Shown here piece by piece: positions 27,987 to 37,141 of a stretch of 64,000 bases of DNA (position 1 is the first letter of the stretch; every line of letters starts with the position of its first letter). This stretch comes from Deltaproteobacteria bacterium. Its GTDB lineage: Bacteria > Desulfobacterota > Desulfuromonadia > Geobacterales > Pseudopelobacteraceae. The notes beneath the pieces are model-generated. The model did no database searches. It had not been told where the DNA came from and worked only from the letters and a program-made list of their open reading frames with translations. The translations under genes were made by a program, and so were the position numbers. The stretch spans positions 1-64,000 of the forward strand of contig JAJXWO010000014.1 of assembly GCA_021781535.1 (NCBI GenBank), written 5' to 3'.

Positions 27987-28439
27987 ATGAAGATCTCTCC
28001 ACTCGATATTCAGCAACAACAATTCAAGGTAAAGACTTTTCGTGGGCTCGATCCGGACGACGTAGATGCTTTTCTGCAGTCCGTCGCCGGCGAAATGGAG
28101 AACCTGATCCGCGAAAACAACCAGTTGAAGGAAGAGAACTCCCTCCGAAACCGCGAGATGCTTGACATAGCGGAAAAGGAGCGGGAGTTGCGCGAAACAC
28201 TGCTTTCTGCCCAGCGCGTCATAGAAGAGATGAAGTCCAATGCCCGCAAAGAAGCCGAGCTGATCGTGTCGGAAGCCGAGATCAAGGGTGAGCGTATTAT
28301 TGTTGACGCTGAACGGCAACTCGGGGAATTGAAGAGCCGGATTGAAGAGGTCCGCCGGCAGAAGATCCAGTTTGAGATGAGCTTCAAGGGATTACTTGAA
28401 AGCTTCAGCCAACAACTGTCAAGCGATGAACGCCCCTGA
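27987..28439 (+). CDS. divIVA: DivIVA-domain protein
   Basis: A 150-residue coiled-coil protein. The N-terminus MKISPLDIQQQQFKVKTFRGLDPDDVDAFL matches the membrane-binding DivIVA motif, followed by about 110 residues of continuous coiled coil. DivIVA proteins sense negative membrane curvature and recruit polar or division factors; delta-proteobacterial versions are shorter than Gram-positive ones. Its last codons overlap the next start by 14 bases. The gap of 114 bases upstream shows nothing further. Confidence 0.87.
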   Translation: MKISPLDIQQQQFKVKTFRGLDPDDVDAFLQSVAGEMENLIRENNQLKEENSLRNREMLDIAEKERELRETLLSAQRVIEEMKSNARKEAELIVSEAEIKGERIIVDAERQLGELKSRIEEVRRQKIQFEMSFKGLLESFSQQLSSDERP

Positions 28440-28746
28440 GCCCGTATTTATCACCCATCTTGCGAACAGTCTGGTTCTGAGTGTTTATATTCAGCCACGA
28501 GCATCAAAGAACGAGATCTGCGGCATCCAGGGAATGGAACTCAAAATAAGGCTCACGTCTCCGCCGGTTGACGGAGCAGCCAACAAACTTTGCCGGGAGT
28601 TTGTTGCGGATCTTTTTGATGTGCCGAAGTCTGCTGTGGAAATTATTTCGGGCGAAACATCACGGCATAAACGTCTCCGGATTACCGGCACTCATCCCGG
28701 GCAGTTCAGCACCCACATTTCCGCACTGGCAAAAGCCCTCACCTGA
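28426..28746 (+). CDS. DUF167 (YggU) family protein
   Basis: A 106-residue protein with the family core VYIQPRASKNEICGIQG, KIRLTSPPVDGAANKLC and EIISGETSRHKRLRI. YggU proteins are small, conserved and of unknown function, often beside yggT or divIVA as here. ATG 28426 lies inside the divIVA 3' end, implying coupled translation. Confidence 0.88.
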   Translation: MNAPEPVFITHLANSLVLSVYIQPRASKNEICGIQGMELKIRLTSPPVDGAANKLCREFVADLFDVPKSAVEIISGETSRHKRLRITGTHPGQFSTHISALAKALT

Positions 28747-28833
28747 TACATTGGGCGCGGGCATACACGGCGTTTTCCGTAAAATAACGTCTACCTTACT
28801 AACCATCGGGTATACCGACTGAAAGGATGAACC

Positions 28834-29349
28834 ATGGCACAGGCTAAAACAGGCGACAAAGTAACCGTTCACTACACCGGGACACTTGAAGATGGATCCG
28901 TATTTGACTCATCGGAAAGCCCGGCTGCTCAACCGGATGACCATTCATGTTGTTGCGGCGGCGACAAGGGTGTTGTTGATGACGGGTGTGGCTGCGACAG
29001 CACCGCCACCGGTCCGATGGAGTTTGTCATTGGCTCGGGGCAATTGATTCCGAAGTTCGAAGCAGCCGTGATCGGGCTTGAACCGGGCCAAAGCGTCACC
29101 GTCTCTATTCCTGCTGATGATGCGTATGGACAGCGGGCTGAAGAAATGGTTGCCGTTATCGAACGGAGCGAAATTCCGGCAGAGATCAATCCAGCGCCGG
29201 GTGATCAGATGGAAGTGATTCTTGAAAACGGCTCCCCTTTTCCGGTTCTGGTTACGGAAGTTACCGATACGACCATTACGCTTGACGGCAATCATCCCTT
29301 GGCCGGGCGCGACCTCACCTTTACTATCCGGCTGGTTGAGATCCTGTAG
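28834..29349 (+). CDS. slyD: SlyD-type FKBP peptidyl-prolyl isomerase with a cysteine-rich insert
   Basis: A 171-residue SlyD-like protein: FKBP strands (TVHYTGTLEDGSVFDSS), then an insertion with His 37, Cys 39-41 and Cys 52/54, then FVIGSGQLIPKFEAAVIG and the inserted-flap chaperone domain (AYGQRAEEMVAVIERSEIP). SlyD is a proline isomerase and chaperone that delivers nickel in hydrogenase maturation, normally through a His/Cys-rich C-terminal tail. Here the tail is missing and the metal ligands lie in the loop after the first FKBP strands. AAGGA precedes the ATG. Confidence 0.88.
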   Translation: MAQAKTGDKVTVHYTGTLEDGSVFDSSESPAAQPDDHSCCCGGDKGVVDDGCGCDSTATGPMEFVIGSGQLIPKFEAAVIGLEPGQSVTVSIPADDAYGQRAEEMVAVIERSEIPAEINPAPGDQMEVILENGSPFPVLVTEVTDTTITLDGNHPLAGRDLTFTIRLVEIL

Positions 29350-29366
29350 CAGAGCTGATGTCCCAT

Positions 29367-31309
29367 ATCGGGTAGGAGGCGGAATTACTTCCGCCGTCCT
29401 CCCACACCACCGTGCGTACGGTTCCGTACACGGCGGTTCACGTTAAATGTTGAAAGCGGTAAAACTGGTTGAGTGGTGAGAGTAGTCCCAGTTTCGTGAA
29501 GTAGGATGTATCAAAGGCTTGGTTCATATGTGAGGCTCCTGAGTTCCACCAGGGGCCTCTTTTATTCAGGGCACTTCTCCATGCCCTCGCCTCTGACAAC
29601 CCGCGTTGCATCAGTTTCTTTGCCCTTGTGAATGGTCGCTTCAATTGCCGCCATATGATGCACCGCAGTTTCCGGCGTATCCATCCATCAAGTTCCTCAC
29701 AGGGTTTCTTTACTTCGGAGAGCTTGAAGTAATTTGACCATCCACGCAGTATCGGGGTGTTTCTTCGATGACTCGTTTCAAGTTTCTCCCTCTCCCTTTA
29801 CGGCTGATTTCACGGATTTTAGCTTTGATACGATCCAGCGCCTTTCCCCCTACTTTGAGTTTGGGGGTGCGGTGGTACGTCATGCCATATCCGAGAAAAA
29901 TTCGCTTACAGGGACGGTCTACAGCACTTTTGTCCTGATTGACCGTGAGCTTTAACCGTGTTTCAAGGAATGTGGTGATGGAGGCCATAACCCGTTCTGC
30001 TGAACGCCGAGTTCTGACGTAGATGTTGCAGTCGTCGGCATAGCGGCAGAAGGTATGATTCCGTCTTTCCAGTTCCTTGTCCAGTTCGTCGAGCAGGATA
30101 TTGGACAACAGGGGAGATAGTGGTCCTCCCTGCGGTGTCCCTTCTACTCGTTGGGTGATTACTCCTCCCTCGAAAAGGCCGGCTTGCAGGTAGCTGCGGA
30201 TAAGATGCAGTACCCGCTTGTCTTTGACTTTCCTCGCTACCCGCGACATGAGAATGTCGTGGTTGACTCGGTCAAAGAATTGCGCAAGGTCGATATCTAC
30301 CACCCATCTCAAGCCACCTTCTACTGCTTTACGGGCGGCTTGTACTGCCTGATGGGCGCTCTTGCCGGGACGAAACCCGTAGGAGTTTGCACTAAAGCCG
30401 GGTTCAAACAACGGCCCGAGTTCTTGATGCACTGCCTGCTGAATAAGACGGTCAAGGACGGTGGGGATTCCCAGCATCCGTGTGCCTCCTCCCGGTTTGG
30501 GTATTTCTACTTTCCGTACCGGTTGGGGTTTATACGTACCGTTCAGCAGTTCTTCTTTGATGCGCGGCCAGTCTGTTTGCAGGTATGCCTTCAATTGACC
30601 GGTAGACATGTTGTCCACGCCTGCCGCTCCTTTGTTGGATACCACCCGGTTGTAGGCCTTTTGCATGTTGGCGCGACTGACTATTTCTTCCATCAGGCGC
30701 GTCTCCGCTTCCGTCCAGTAGGTTTCTCTCGTTACCGTGACGCCTGAGGCACCGTTGTTATGCTCTCGGGACTTCCGGTCCCTACCCTCCAACACGGACC
30801 CCACCTTCTCATGTGAGGCTTCTGCCTTTGCTCGCGCCATCGAAATTCAAGGCTCCTGTTCGTTCCAACGTGTTCAGCCCTTTGCCGGGAGGTTAATCCG
30901 GCTCGTATGGCTTCTGCTGACTTCTGCCGAACATGGGGGCAATCTGTTTCCAGATTGCCATGCCCCGGATTTCATCCAGGGCGGGACGGCAGATCTCCCC
31001 GGGTAATGCGCGTGACCTTCACTCCATATACCCGCCACATATACAGACACACCCTCCTGGATGGTTATGGGGCTTTGAAGAACTGTGCCTTCTCGCCCGG
31101 ATGTGTCTGCCTCGTATGCGATTTCTGTTCGTCGGGCCGGAGTTTTGCCTGCGGCTTCCTTCAGATTCCGGGTCACCCCGGACACCCTTGCCGTTCGGCT
31201 AACGGTTCCCACCATCAGGGCCCGTAGAGGACTTGCACCTCCAAGTCACAAATCAGCTACCACAGCTGATTCGATGGAGCTCGCGCTCCACGCGCCCTGC
31301 CGGGCGCAC
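29367..31309 (-). mobile_element. Group II intron, IIC type, inserted behind a terminator
   Basis: On the minus strand the element starts GTGCGCCCGGC at 31309 and ends CCTACCCGAT at 29367, 1943 bases in all. Domain V is visible at about 29439-29405 (paired arms around a GAAC loop, with CGC as the catalytic triad), followed by a domain VI hairpin. A maturase gene lies in domain IV. The 5' end is four bases beyond the U tract of a perfect rho-independent terminator, the classic target of IIC introns. It lies between convergent genes (slyD and the DUF3426 gene), so no coding region is interrupted. Confidence 0.88.
29438..30840 (-). pseudogene. ltrA: Group II intron maturase/reverse transcriptase, frameshifted
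   Basis: The frame from ATG 30840 has all reverse transcriptase blocks: NRVVSNKGAAGVD, VEIPKPGGGTRMLGIPTV, SYGFRPGKSAHQAV, DIDLAQFFDRVNHD, GTPQGGPLSPLLSNI and the catalytic CRYADDCNIYV. It ends prematurely at about 29696. Near 29754-29757, in a run of four C, one base is missing; reading on in the next frame restores PILRGWSNYFKL and the domain X maturase segment to the stop at 29438 (ending NQFYRFQHLT). No endonuclease domain follows, as in IIC introns. The frameshift probably disables splicing help and mobility, unless it is a sequencing error. Confidence 0.85.
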
Positions 31310-31313
31310 ACGC

Positions 31314-31349
31314 AAAAAGGCCGTTGACAGTGATGTCAACGGCCTTTTT
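31314..31349 (-). terminator. Terminator of the DUF3426 gene and intron target
   Basis: A perfect 16-bp stem (arms 31314-31329 and 31334-31349) closes a GTGA loop with five T at the end, 38 bases after the stop of the minus-strand zinc-ribbon gene. The group II intron begins four bases further on. Confidence 0.92.
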
Positions 31350-31386
31350 GTTACAGGTTTCTCTCTGCCCGGATGTCTCTGGTGTT

Positions 31387-32871
31387 TTATTGCTGCCTTC
31401 CGGTTGCAACCGTAGAACCGGCAGACTGCACCGCGAAATCACTGGCTCCCGCAGGAAGATTGGCGATTACCACAACAAAAGGGATCGACTTGCCGGGAGC
31501 GACTTCCATGTTAGTCAGAGAATCGCCAAACTGATTGGCCATCGCCGCCTCGATCTTGTCAAACGCCAGGCTCTTTAACTGTTCTTCTGTCAGCGGGTTC
31601 CCGCCGTAAGCACTTTTGGAGGCGATACTTTTTCCCGAGGCGTCAAAGACCGTTACCTTGACTTGCAGTGCCGCACGCGGCTGTGAATACTCGTTCAGTG
31701 CCTCTCCTGAAATCACCAGCAGTTCACCCGCTTTAGCATTTTCAATGAAAGCGGCTTTTACCGCCTGGATACCGATCGTGCCATCCTCCGTAGCAGCCAT
31801 ATCCTTGGGGGTGGAAAATGAAGTGATGCCAAAATACACAAGAGCGGTAATTACCACGAGGGCAATACCCCCGATTAGTGCACCGAAAAGCGGATTCTGC
31901 TTGCGCCGCGAGGTTATCGACAGGGGTGGAAGCTCATGCTGGTTATCAGCAAAATCTGACCCGGGGAAAGAGTGCGGGACATCTTCCGGTACCGGTTTAC
32001 CCTCTGCTTCGGCCAGGGGAGCAAACAGAATTTCCTGGGAGGGTTGCAGATCCTCCGGGTTTACCTGCCGGACAGCGACCGACGTCAGTTCGTCGCCAAA
32101 GTCAATCTCACCCAGGTTAAACGGCGCATCACCGTGCGTGTCGAGGGAAAATAACGTGCCGCTTTTAGCACTTGAATCATGGGAGCTCATGTCCATGGAT
32201 TCAGCAAAGCTGCCTTCTTCAAAATCAAAGGAGATGGCGTTGTCTGCAGTTTCAGGAGCGGATGGTACCACCGCACCGAACAAATCATCATCAGAGAAAT
32301 CCAGCCCCTGGAGAGCCTCTTTCCGTGGTGCATCAGACGCGGGTTCGAAGTTTCCAATGCCGAGATTATCCAGTGAAACAGGAGGCAGCGGGGTCACATC
32401 GGGTTCTGAGCCGCTTTCCCCAAAATCAAAGCTTGAAAAGTCAACCTCATCCATCGAGGCAGCAGGTTTTGCTGGTGCTGCTGATACCGTCTCAGTGACT
32501 GCACCATGGAATTCATCTGCGTCAAACGATGCGGTCGAGTCTTCAAACGATGGCATTTCAAACGAGCTGATCTCAGGTTCACTATCAGCAGGAGCAGTTT
32601 CAAAAGATCCGAAATCAAAAGGGGTGTCTTGGACAAGATTTTCTGTAACAGGCTGAGATTGCGGAGTTGCCATCGGGGTTTCATTCTGTTCGGCAGATGC
32701 AGAAAAATCAGCCGATGCAGCTTCAGCTTCGACAGACTCCACGTCCGTTTTTTCCTTCTGCACCCTGAATACATATTTACACTTGGTGCAGCGGACTTTC
32801 ACACCTCTATCCGTGACCCTGGAATCGTCAAGTCGAAATCTGGTTTGACATTTTTCGCATTGGATTATCAT
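31387..32871 (-). CDS. MJ0042 zinc-ribbon / DUF3426 membrane protein
   Basis: A 494-residue protein. Residues 1-36 hold the MJ0042 zinc ribbon with two CxxC pairs (CEKCQTRF, CTKCKYVF). Residues 40-330 are acidic, Ser/Asp/Phe-rich and probably disordered. A single membrane helix (IGGIALVVITALVYFGI) is near 340-360. The C-terminal DUF3426 domain (ISGEALNEYSQPRAALQVKV) faces the periplasm. Such proteins are common in delta-proteobacteria and unassigned. GAGGAG lies six bases before ATG 32871; an earlier ATG overlaps it. Its terminator hosts the group II intron. Confidence 0.83.
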   Translation of the reverse strand: MIIQCEKCQTRFRLDDSRVTDRGVKVRCTKCKYVFRVQKEKTDVESVEAEAASADFSASAEQNETPMATPQSQPVTENLVQDTPFDFGSFETAPADSEPEISSFEMPSFEDSTASFDADEFHGAVTETVSAAPAKPAASMDEVDFSSFDFGESGSEPDVTPLPPVSLDNLGIGNFEPASDAPRKEALQGLDFSDDDLFGAVVPSAPETADNAISFDFEEGSFAESMDMSSHDSSAKSGTLFSLDTHGDAPFNLGEIDFGDELTSVAVRQVNPEDLQPSQEILFAPLAEAEGKPVPEDVPHSFPGSDFADNQHELPPLSITSRRKQNPLFGALIGGIALVVITALVYFGITSFSTPKDMAATEDGTIGIQAVKAAFIENAKAGELLVISGEALNEYSQPRAALQVKVTVFDASGKSIASKSAYGGNPLTEEQLKSLAFDKIEAAMANQFGDSLTNMEVAPGKSIPFVVVIANLPAGASDFAVQSAGSTVATGRQQ

Positions 32872-32988
32872 CTGCGACTCCTCGACCATGATAGCGTATA
32901 GCAGTAATTCACGGAACTATCTGAAACAACGTTAGTCCTATATCAGAAAGGGTAGAGGGTGTCAAATCATTACTCTGATACATTTCGA

Positions 32989-33852
32989 CTATTTAGTCAG
33001 ATTCCGTGCACAAATTGTGACAATCGGGCAGGCTCGGCAGCGACTCGGGTCCTTGCCGTCACAACCGTCACTGATACCGAGATGCGCAAGAGAAAAATCA
33101 TATTTAACCGGGTCATCCGGATCAAACAGTCGCAAGGCGGCCGTAATTTCCTGTGCCATGCGCCAGTCGGCAGCCTTTCTTCGGGTCAGGCCAAGATAGC
33201 GGCTGATACGGCTGATGTGGGTATCAACGGGGATAATCAGCTGGGCCGGAGATATGCCGGCCCACAGACCAAGATCGATGCCGTCTGCGGGACGGACCAT
33301 CCAGCGCAAGAACATGCAGAGCCGCTTGCAGGCACTGCCGGAGGCAGGGGAGGGAAACAGGAACGGGAAGGAGGAATCGGCCGGAATCTCACGGGTTCCG
33401 AATACGCCGGTATAATCCAGAGCGAGAACGGCAGCGGAATAGCGACTCAAGGAACTGCTCACGTCAGCAGCGTCAGCGGAGTGCCCCCGCAGAAAAAACG
33501 AGTGAATGCTCCCCTCTTGCTCCACCATCTGCCGCATTCCCCACAGGAGCGCGCACAGATCGCGGCCATCATTAAACCGGTGCTTGAAGCCGGAGAATGT
33601 GTGCAGACCGGCTTCGGGGTCGAACGTTTCTACATACCTCCTCGGCGACCGACCGAGCGTGGCAAAGATCTTTTCCAGTGTCCGGAGGATGATAACGATT
33701 GAGCCGTAGGCAAATGACGATGCGACCACTGCAGCGATCTCTTGATCGGCAGGATCCGGGAAGCGATGACAGAATGAAAGCGGATCATTGCCGAGATGCT
33801 GCGCGGATCTGGAAGCGGAGAGTGCATCAAGTATACCCTGTACGTCAGACAT
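32989..33852 (-). CDS. TIGR02757-family HhH protein with C-terminal Fe-S-type cysteines
   Basis: A 287-residue protein of the conserved TIGR02757 type. Recognisable stretches are VASSFAYGSIVIILRTLEKI, PVDTHISRISRYLGLTRR (helix-hairpin-helix-like, similar to base-excision glycosylases) and a C-terminal cysteine cluster (GCDGKDPSRCRACPIVTIC) like the 4Fe-4S site of endonuclease III relatives. A DNA-repair role is likely but unproven. ATG 33852 overlaps the galT stop by eight bases. Confidence 0.75.
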   Translation of the reverse strand: MSDVQGILDALSASRSAQHLGNDPLSFCHRFPDPADQEIAAVVASSFAYGSIVIILRTLEKIFATLGRSPRRYVETFDPEAGLHTFSGFKHRFNDGRDLCALLWGMRQMVEQEGSIHSFFLRGHSADAADVSSSLSRYSAAVLALDYTGVFGTREIPADSSFPFLFPSPASGSACKRLCMFLRWMVRPADGIDLGLWAGISPAQLIIPVDTHISRISRYLGLTRRKAADWRMAQEITAALRLFDPDDPVKYDFSLAHLGISDGCDGKDPSRCRACPIVTICARNLTK

Positions 33853-34870
33853 CCGCCTCTCGCAGAAACTGGGCAGCATCCTCGGGCGACGTCGGGTTGA
33901 TGTAAAAACCGGTACCCCACTCGAAGCCGGCTACCTGCGTCAGACGCGGCACAAGTTCAATGTGCCAGTGGTAGTCATACTCCAGCGAATTCCAATGATC
34001 AGGTTTGCCGGGTCGGCTATGCATGGGTGGGGCGGTGTACAAAATAAAATTATAGGGCGCATCGCGCAGTACCGTCTTGACACGCAGCAGCATATCCTTC
34101 ATCGCCACCGCAAGTTCCGCCAGTTGGGCATCGTTCATCAGGGCAAAGTCATGGCTGTGCCGTTTGGGAAAGAGCCGCAGCTCGAATGGTGAACTGGAGG
34201 CATAGGGTGCCATCGTCACGAAGTTGGAAAACTCCTTTACCACGCGCACCCCTTCACTCAACTCGAACGCGATCAGGTCGCAAAAAATACAGCGTTCCTT
34301 GTCGCTGAAGTATGTACGCGACACTTTCAGCTGGGTACTTGCCACCGGGGGCATCAGCGGCACGGCAATAAGCTGGCTGTGGGAATGAGCAAGGGACGCG
34401 CCGGCACGGGCGCCGTGGTTTTTGAACAGCACCATATAGCGAAAACGAAAATCCTTGCGCAGATCAAGATAGCGATGACGATACGCCGTCAGGACGTCGG
34501 TTACCTCGTTAACCGTCAGGTCAGCAAGCGTCCGGTTATGATCGGGAGTTTCAATGATCACCTCGTGCGCGCCGATGCCGTTCATGACATCGTACATACC
34601 GTAGCCGCGGTTGTTCAGATCACCTTCCACCCGGAGTGCGGGGTATTTGTTGGGAATCACCCGGACCCGCCAGTTAGCGGCGTTCGGCGTTCCGCCCGGA
34701 CGAATGGCAAAGATTTCCGGCGGTGTTTTATCCTCGTTGCCATAGCAGAACGGGCAGGAGGTCATGCCGTTCGACTCCGGCTCCACCTGAAAATCGCGCG
34801 GACGGCGGCCACGCTCGGTGGCAATAATTACCCAATGCAGCTTTATCGGATCCCAGCGCAGTTCTGACAT
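33845..34870 (-). CDS. galT: Galactose-1-phosphate uridylyltransferase family
   Basis: A 341-residue HIT-superfamily nucleotidyltransferase. Zinc cysteines occur as CPFC and CIFC, and the nucleotidyl-accepting histidine lies in SLAHSHSQLIAVP (HxHxQ). The C-terminal half has YNFILYTAPP and YHWHIELVPRL. GalT swaps UDP between glucose and galactose phosphates. Beside a GH57 glucanase and a nucleotidyltransferase it may instead recycle ADP- or UDP-glucose phosphates in glycogen metabolism, as some relatives do. AGGAG precedes the ATG. Confidence 0.85.
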   Translation of the reverse strand: MSELRWDPIKLHWVIIATERGRRPRDFQVEPESNGMTSCPFCYGNEDKTPPEIFAIRPGGTPNAANWRVRVIPNKYPALRVEGDLNNRGYGMYDVMNGIGAHEVIIETPDHNRTLADLTVNEVTDVLTAYRHRYLDLRKDFRFRYMVLFKNHGARAGASLAHSHSQLIAVPLMPPVASTQLKVSRTYFSDKERCIFCDLIAFELSEGVRVVKEFSNFVTMAPYASSSPFELRLFPKRHSHDFALMNDAQLAELAVAMKDMLLRVKTVLRDAPYNFILYTAPPMHSRPGKPDHWNSLEYDYHWHIELVPRLTQVAGFEWGTGFYINPTSPEDAAQFLREADV

Positions 34871-34945
34871 GCTCTCTCCTACAAAAGAACTACCTGATTT
34901 TTGATTCTCTTACGTTAGACATGCAACTACTCTTTGAACCGGCCG

Positions 34946-37135
34946 TTATATCAGCCAGTTATCCAGTTCGATATCCGCTCCCGCATAATACAGCATCAGC
35001 GGCGCGTCGCTTGGCCAGCGTCCGGCCTCCTCGTTATCACGCACGAGCGCCACTGATACGAACAGCTTGCTTCCCGCAGCCAGATTGATACCGCTCAGCG
35101 GGACACTGATCTCACAGGTTTTGGCGATTTTCCAGTGACAGTAGCTGTTGGTGGGAGTCCAGGCGCCGTTTTCCTTGACCAGCAGCAGCCCTTCATCATT
35201 TCTCATCTGCAGCGGCAGCCGATATTCACGGTCAGAGATCAGGTGCAGATAGAGGACATCGTCCTCGTGCAGCAGACGGGAGAGCTCCAGAACGCCGTCA
35301 ATCCTGATAAAGAATGATTTCCTGTTGTAGCCATAATAGAGGCTCTGCAGCATCCGGTCGGACGAGTGCATCGCAGAACCCTGGCGGGTCAGGTCATACA
35401 GCCCGGCAGCCAGCCATTCAAAGTAATCGCTGATCCTGCCGTTGATCTCGGGATCGATAAATGCGGCCGGCTCCCGGATCAATCCGGCCGGGTTCTTTTT
35501 CTTGATCGGCTCCAGCAGCTGGCGGGGAGCATCCTGTCCCAAAAGCCGGTAGATATTCATCAGGTGTCGGCGGAAAAGCCGGTCGAAGTGGTCGCTGTGC
35601 GGTGAAAAATGGTCATCCCCGTACCACCAGAACCAGTCACTCCCTTCGGCGGCATACAGGGAACGGCAGATCATCTCGGCCGTACTATCCACGGAAGGCT
35701 CACCGCTCTCCAGGGCGGCGGCGACCAGCTGATTGCCGGAGACGGCAGCTTCACGGGCCTGTGCAATGAGGTCCCACGCCATATTTTCTTCCGGGTGTCC
35801 GATCCAGATCCCGTAGTTGCCGTTAATCCACGATCCGGGAAAAATCGTCTGCAGGCGGCCGTCGAAGCCGGTTTTTGCCATTACCTCGCTGCAGGTCGTC
35901 AGATGGAGCGCCACTGACCCGGCAATCCCCCGGTACATGCCCTGGAGGAAATCATAGGCGTTAGCGGGATAATACTCCCAGGCATTTTCCCCGTCCAGAA
36001 TGATCGGGACGACACGGCCGTCTCCTCCCAGGCGGGACTTGATGGCGCCCAGACGCCCGCAGAGATCGGCAACGGCACGCCCCGCCTCCCACTGCGAGTA
36101 GGTAAAGCCGATCAGGTCGGAGAGCTGGTGATCGCGAAAGAATATGCCGATGTCTCCCTGGCTGCTGCGGTAGCGCCAGGGTCGATACAGCCGTTCCTTA
36201 CCGGCGCCGAGCCCGCCATCGAGACTTTTTTCCAGGATTTCTTCATCGGTGGCAATCCAGCTGATGCCGCTTTCGGTTATGAGCGCCAGCGTTTCGTTAC
36301 TGACAGAGCCCTCCGAAGGCCACATGCCGGTCGGGGTGAAACCGAATATTTCCTGAAAATAGCTGATCCCCCGGCGGATCTGGGCGCGGGCATCCTCGGG
36401 ATGGCGAAAAGCGGCGGTCGGCAGCGGTGTCCGCGGCATGGCGGTCTGGGCAGCGCGGATATCGCATAACAGCGGCAGTATCGGATGAAAGTACGGGGAG
36501 ACCGACAGTTCAATCCGCCCTTCCTCATGAAGGCGTCGATAGAGCGGAATTATCGCCTGCAATACTTCCCGCTGGGTGGCAAAAAGCAGCTCCTTGTCGG
36601 CTGCGGTAAAGTTTTCTCCCTTGGCAATCAGAGCGGCAAAAGCCGGATAGCGGCGGCGCGCCGCCTCACCGGTCCAGGCGAGGAAAAACCAGACCTGCAG
36701 ATCCAGCAGATCCTGGTCGCTGAAATGCCTGATCCGCTCGCGGGCACTCCCTTCCTTCCCTTCACCGGCCATATAGAGCAGCTCCAGGTAACGCCGGGAA
36801 GGTTCGATCATATGTTGACGGTTGGCCGAAAAAAAGTTTTCCAGCAGGAAAATCCTGTCATCCTGGCTCAACCCGGACGGATCGGCTTTCCCCCTGACGA
36901 GAAACGGATCATCAGCCGTGCCGGAGGCATACTCCAGCAGCTGCTCTATCAGTGACGGCACCAGGTTGAAGACCGCCGTGGCGCCGGGCGTATCTTCGAC
37001 AATAGCCGGCATGTCAAAGTAGTCCTTGATGCCGTGCAGATAGGTCCACGGAAGGGCGTATTCATTTTTTTGCGGGTCTTTGTAGTATGGCTGGTGCATG
37101 TGCCATACTATCACCACGTCAAGAGGCTTCGGCAT
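34946..37135 (-). CDS. Glycoside hydrolase family 57 protein
   Basis: A 729-residue GH57 enzyme. Motif I HMHQPYY is at residues 13-18; the nucleophile Glu 275 is in MWPSEGSVS, and the acid/base region IILDGENAWEYY follows at 379-390. GH57 enzymes include alpha-amylases, amylopullulanases, 4-alpha-glucanotransferases and branching enzymes. The C-terminal 200 residues form a beta-rich domain common to amylopullulanase-like members. No signal peptide, so it is cytoplasmic and likely works on glycogen or maltodextrin. It follows the nucleotidyltransferase gene by six bases. Confidence 0.9.
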   Translation of the reverse strand: MPKPLDVVIVWHMHQPYYKDPQKNEYALPWTYLHGIKDYFDMPAIVEDTPGATAVFNLVPSLIEQLLEYASGTADDPFLVRGKADPSGLSQDDRIFLLENFFSANRQHMIEPSRRYLELLYMAGEGKEGSARERIRHFSDQDLLDLQVWFFLAWTGEAARRRYPAFAALIAKGENFTAADKELLFATQREVLQAIIPLYRRLHEEGRIELSVSPYFHPILPLLCDIRAAQTAMPRTPLPTAAFRHPEDARAQIRRGISYFQEIFGFTPTGMWPSEGSVSNETLALITESGISWIATDEEILEKSLDGGLGAGKERLYRPWRYRSSQGDIGIFFRDHQLSDLIGFTYSQWEAGRAVADLCGRLGAIKSRLGGDGRVVPIILDGENAWEYYPANAYDFLQGMYRGIAGSVALHLTTCSEVMAKTGFDGRLQTIFPGSWINGNYGIWIGHPEENMAWDLIAQAREAAVSGNQLVAAALESGEPSVDSTAEMICRSLYAAEGSDWFWWYGDDHFSPHSDHFDRLFRRHLMNIYRLLGQDAPRQLLEPIKKKNPAGLIREPAAFIDPEINGRISDYFEWLAAGLYDLTRQGSAMHSSDRMLQSLYYGYNRKSFFIRIDGVLELSRLLHEDDVLYLHLISDREYRLPLQMRNDEGLLLVKENGAWTPTNSYCHWKIAKTCEISVPLSGINLAAGSKLFVSVALVRDNEEAGRWPSDAPLMLYYAGADIELDNWLI

Positions 37136-37141
37136 ACACGG

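Noticed and set aside
30151-30747. 198-codon frame on the plus strand inside the intron
   Set aside because: Antisense to the maturase reverse transcriptase motifs.
31616-32656. 346-codon serine-rich frame on the plus strand
   Set aside because: Mirror of the Asp/Ser/Phe-rich linker of the zinc-ribbon/DUF3426 gene.
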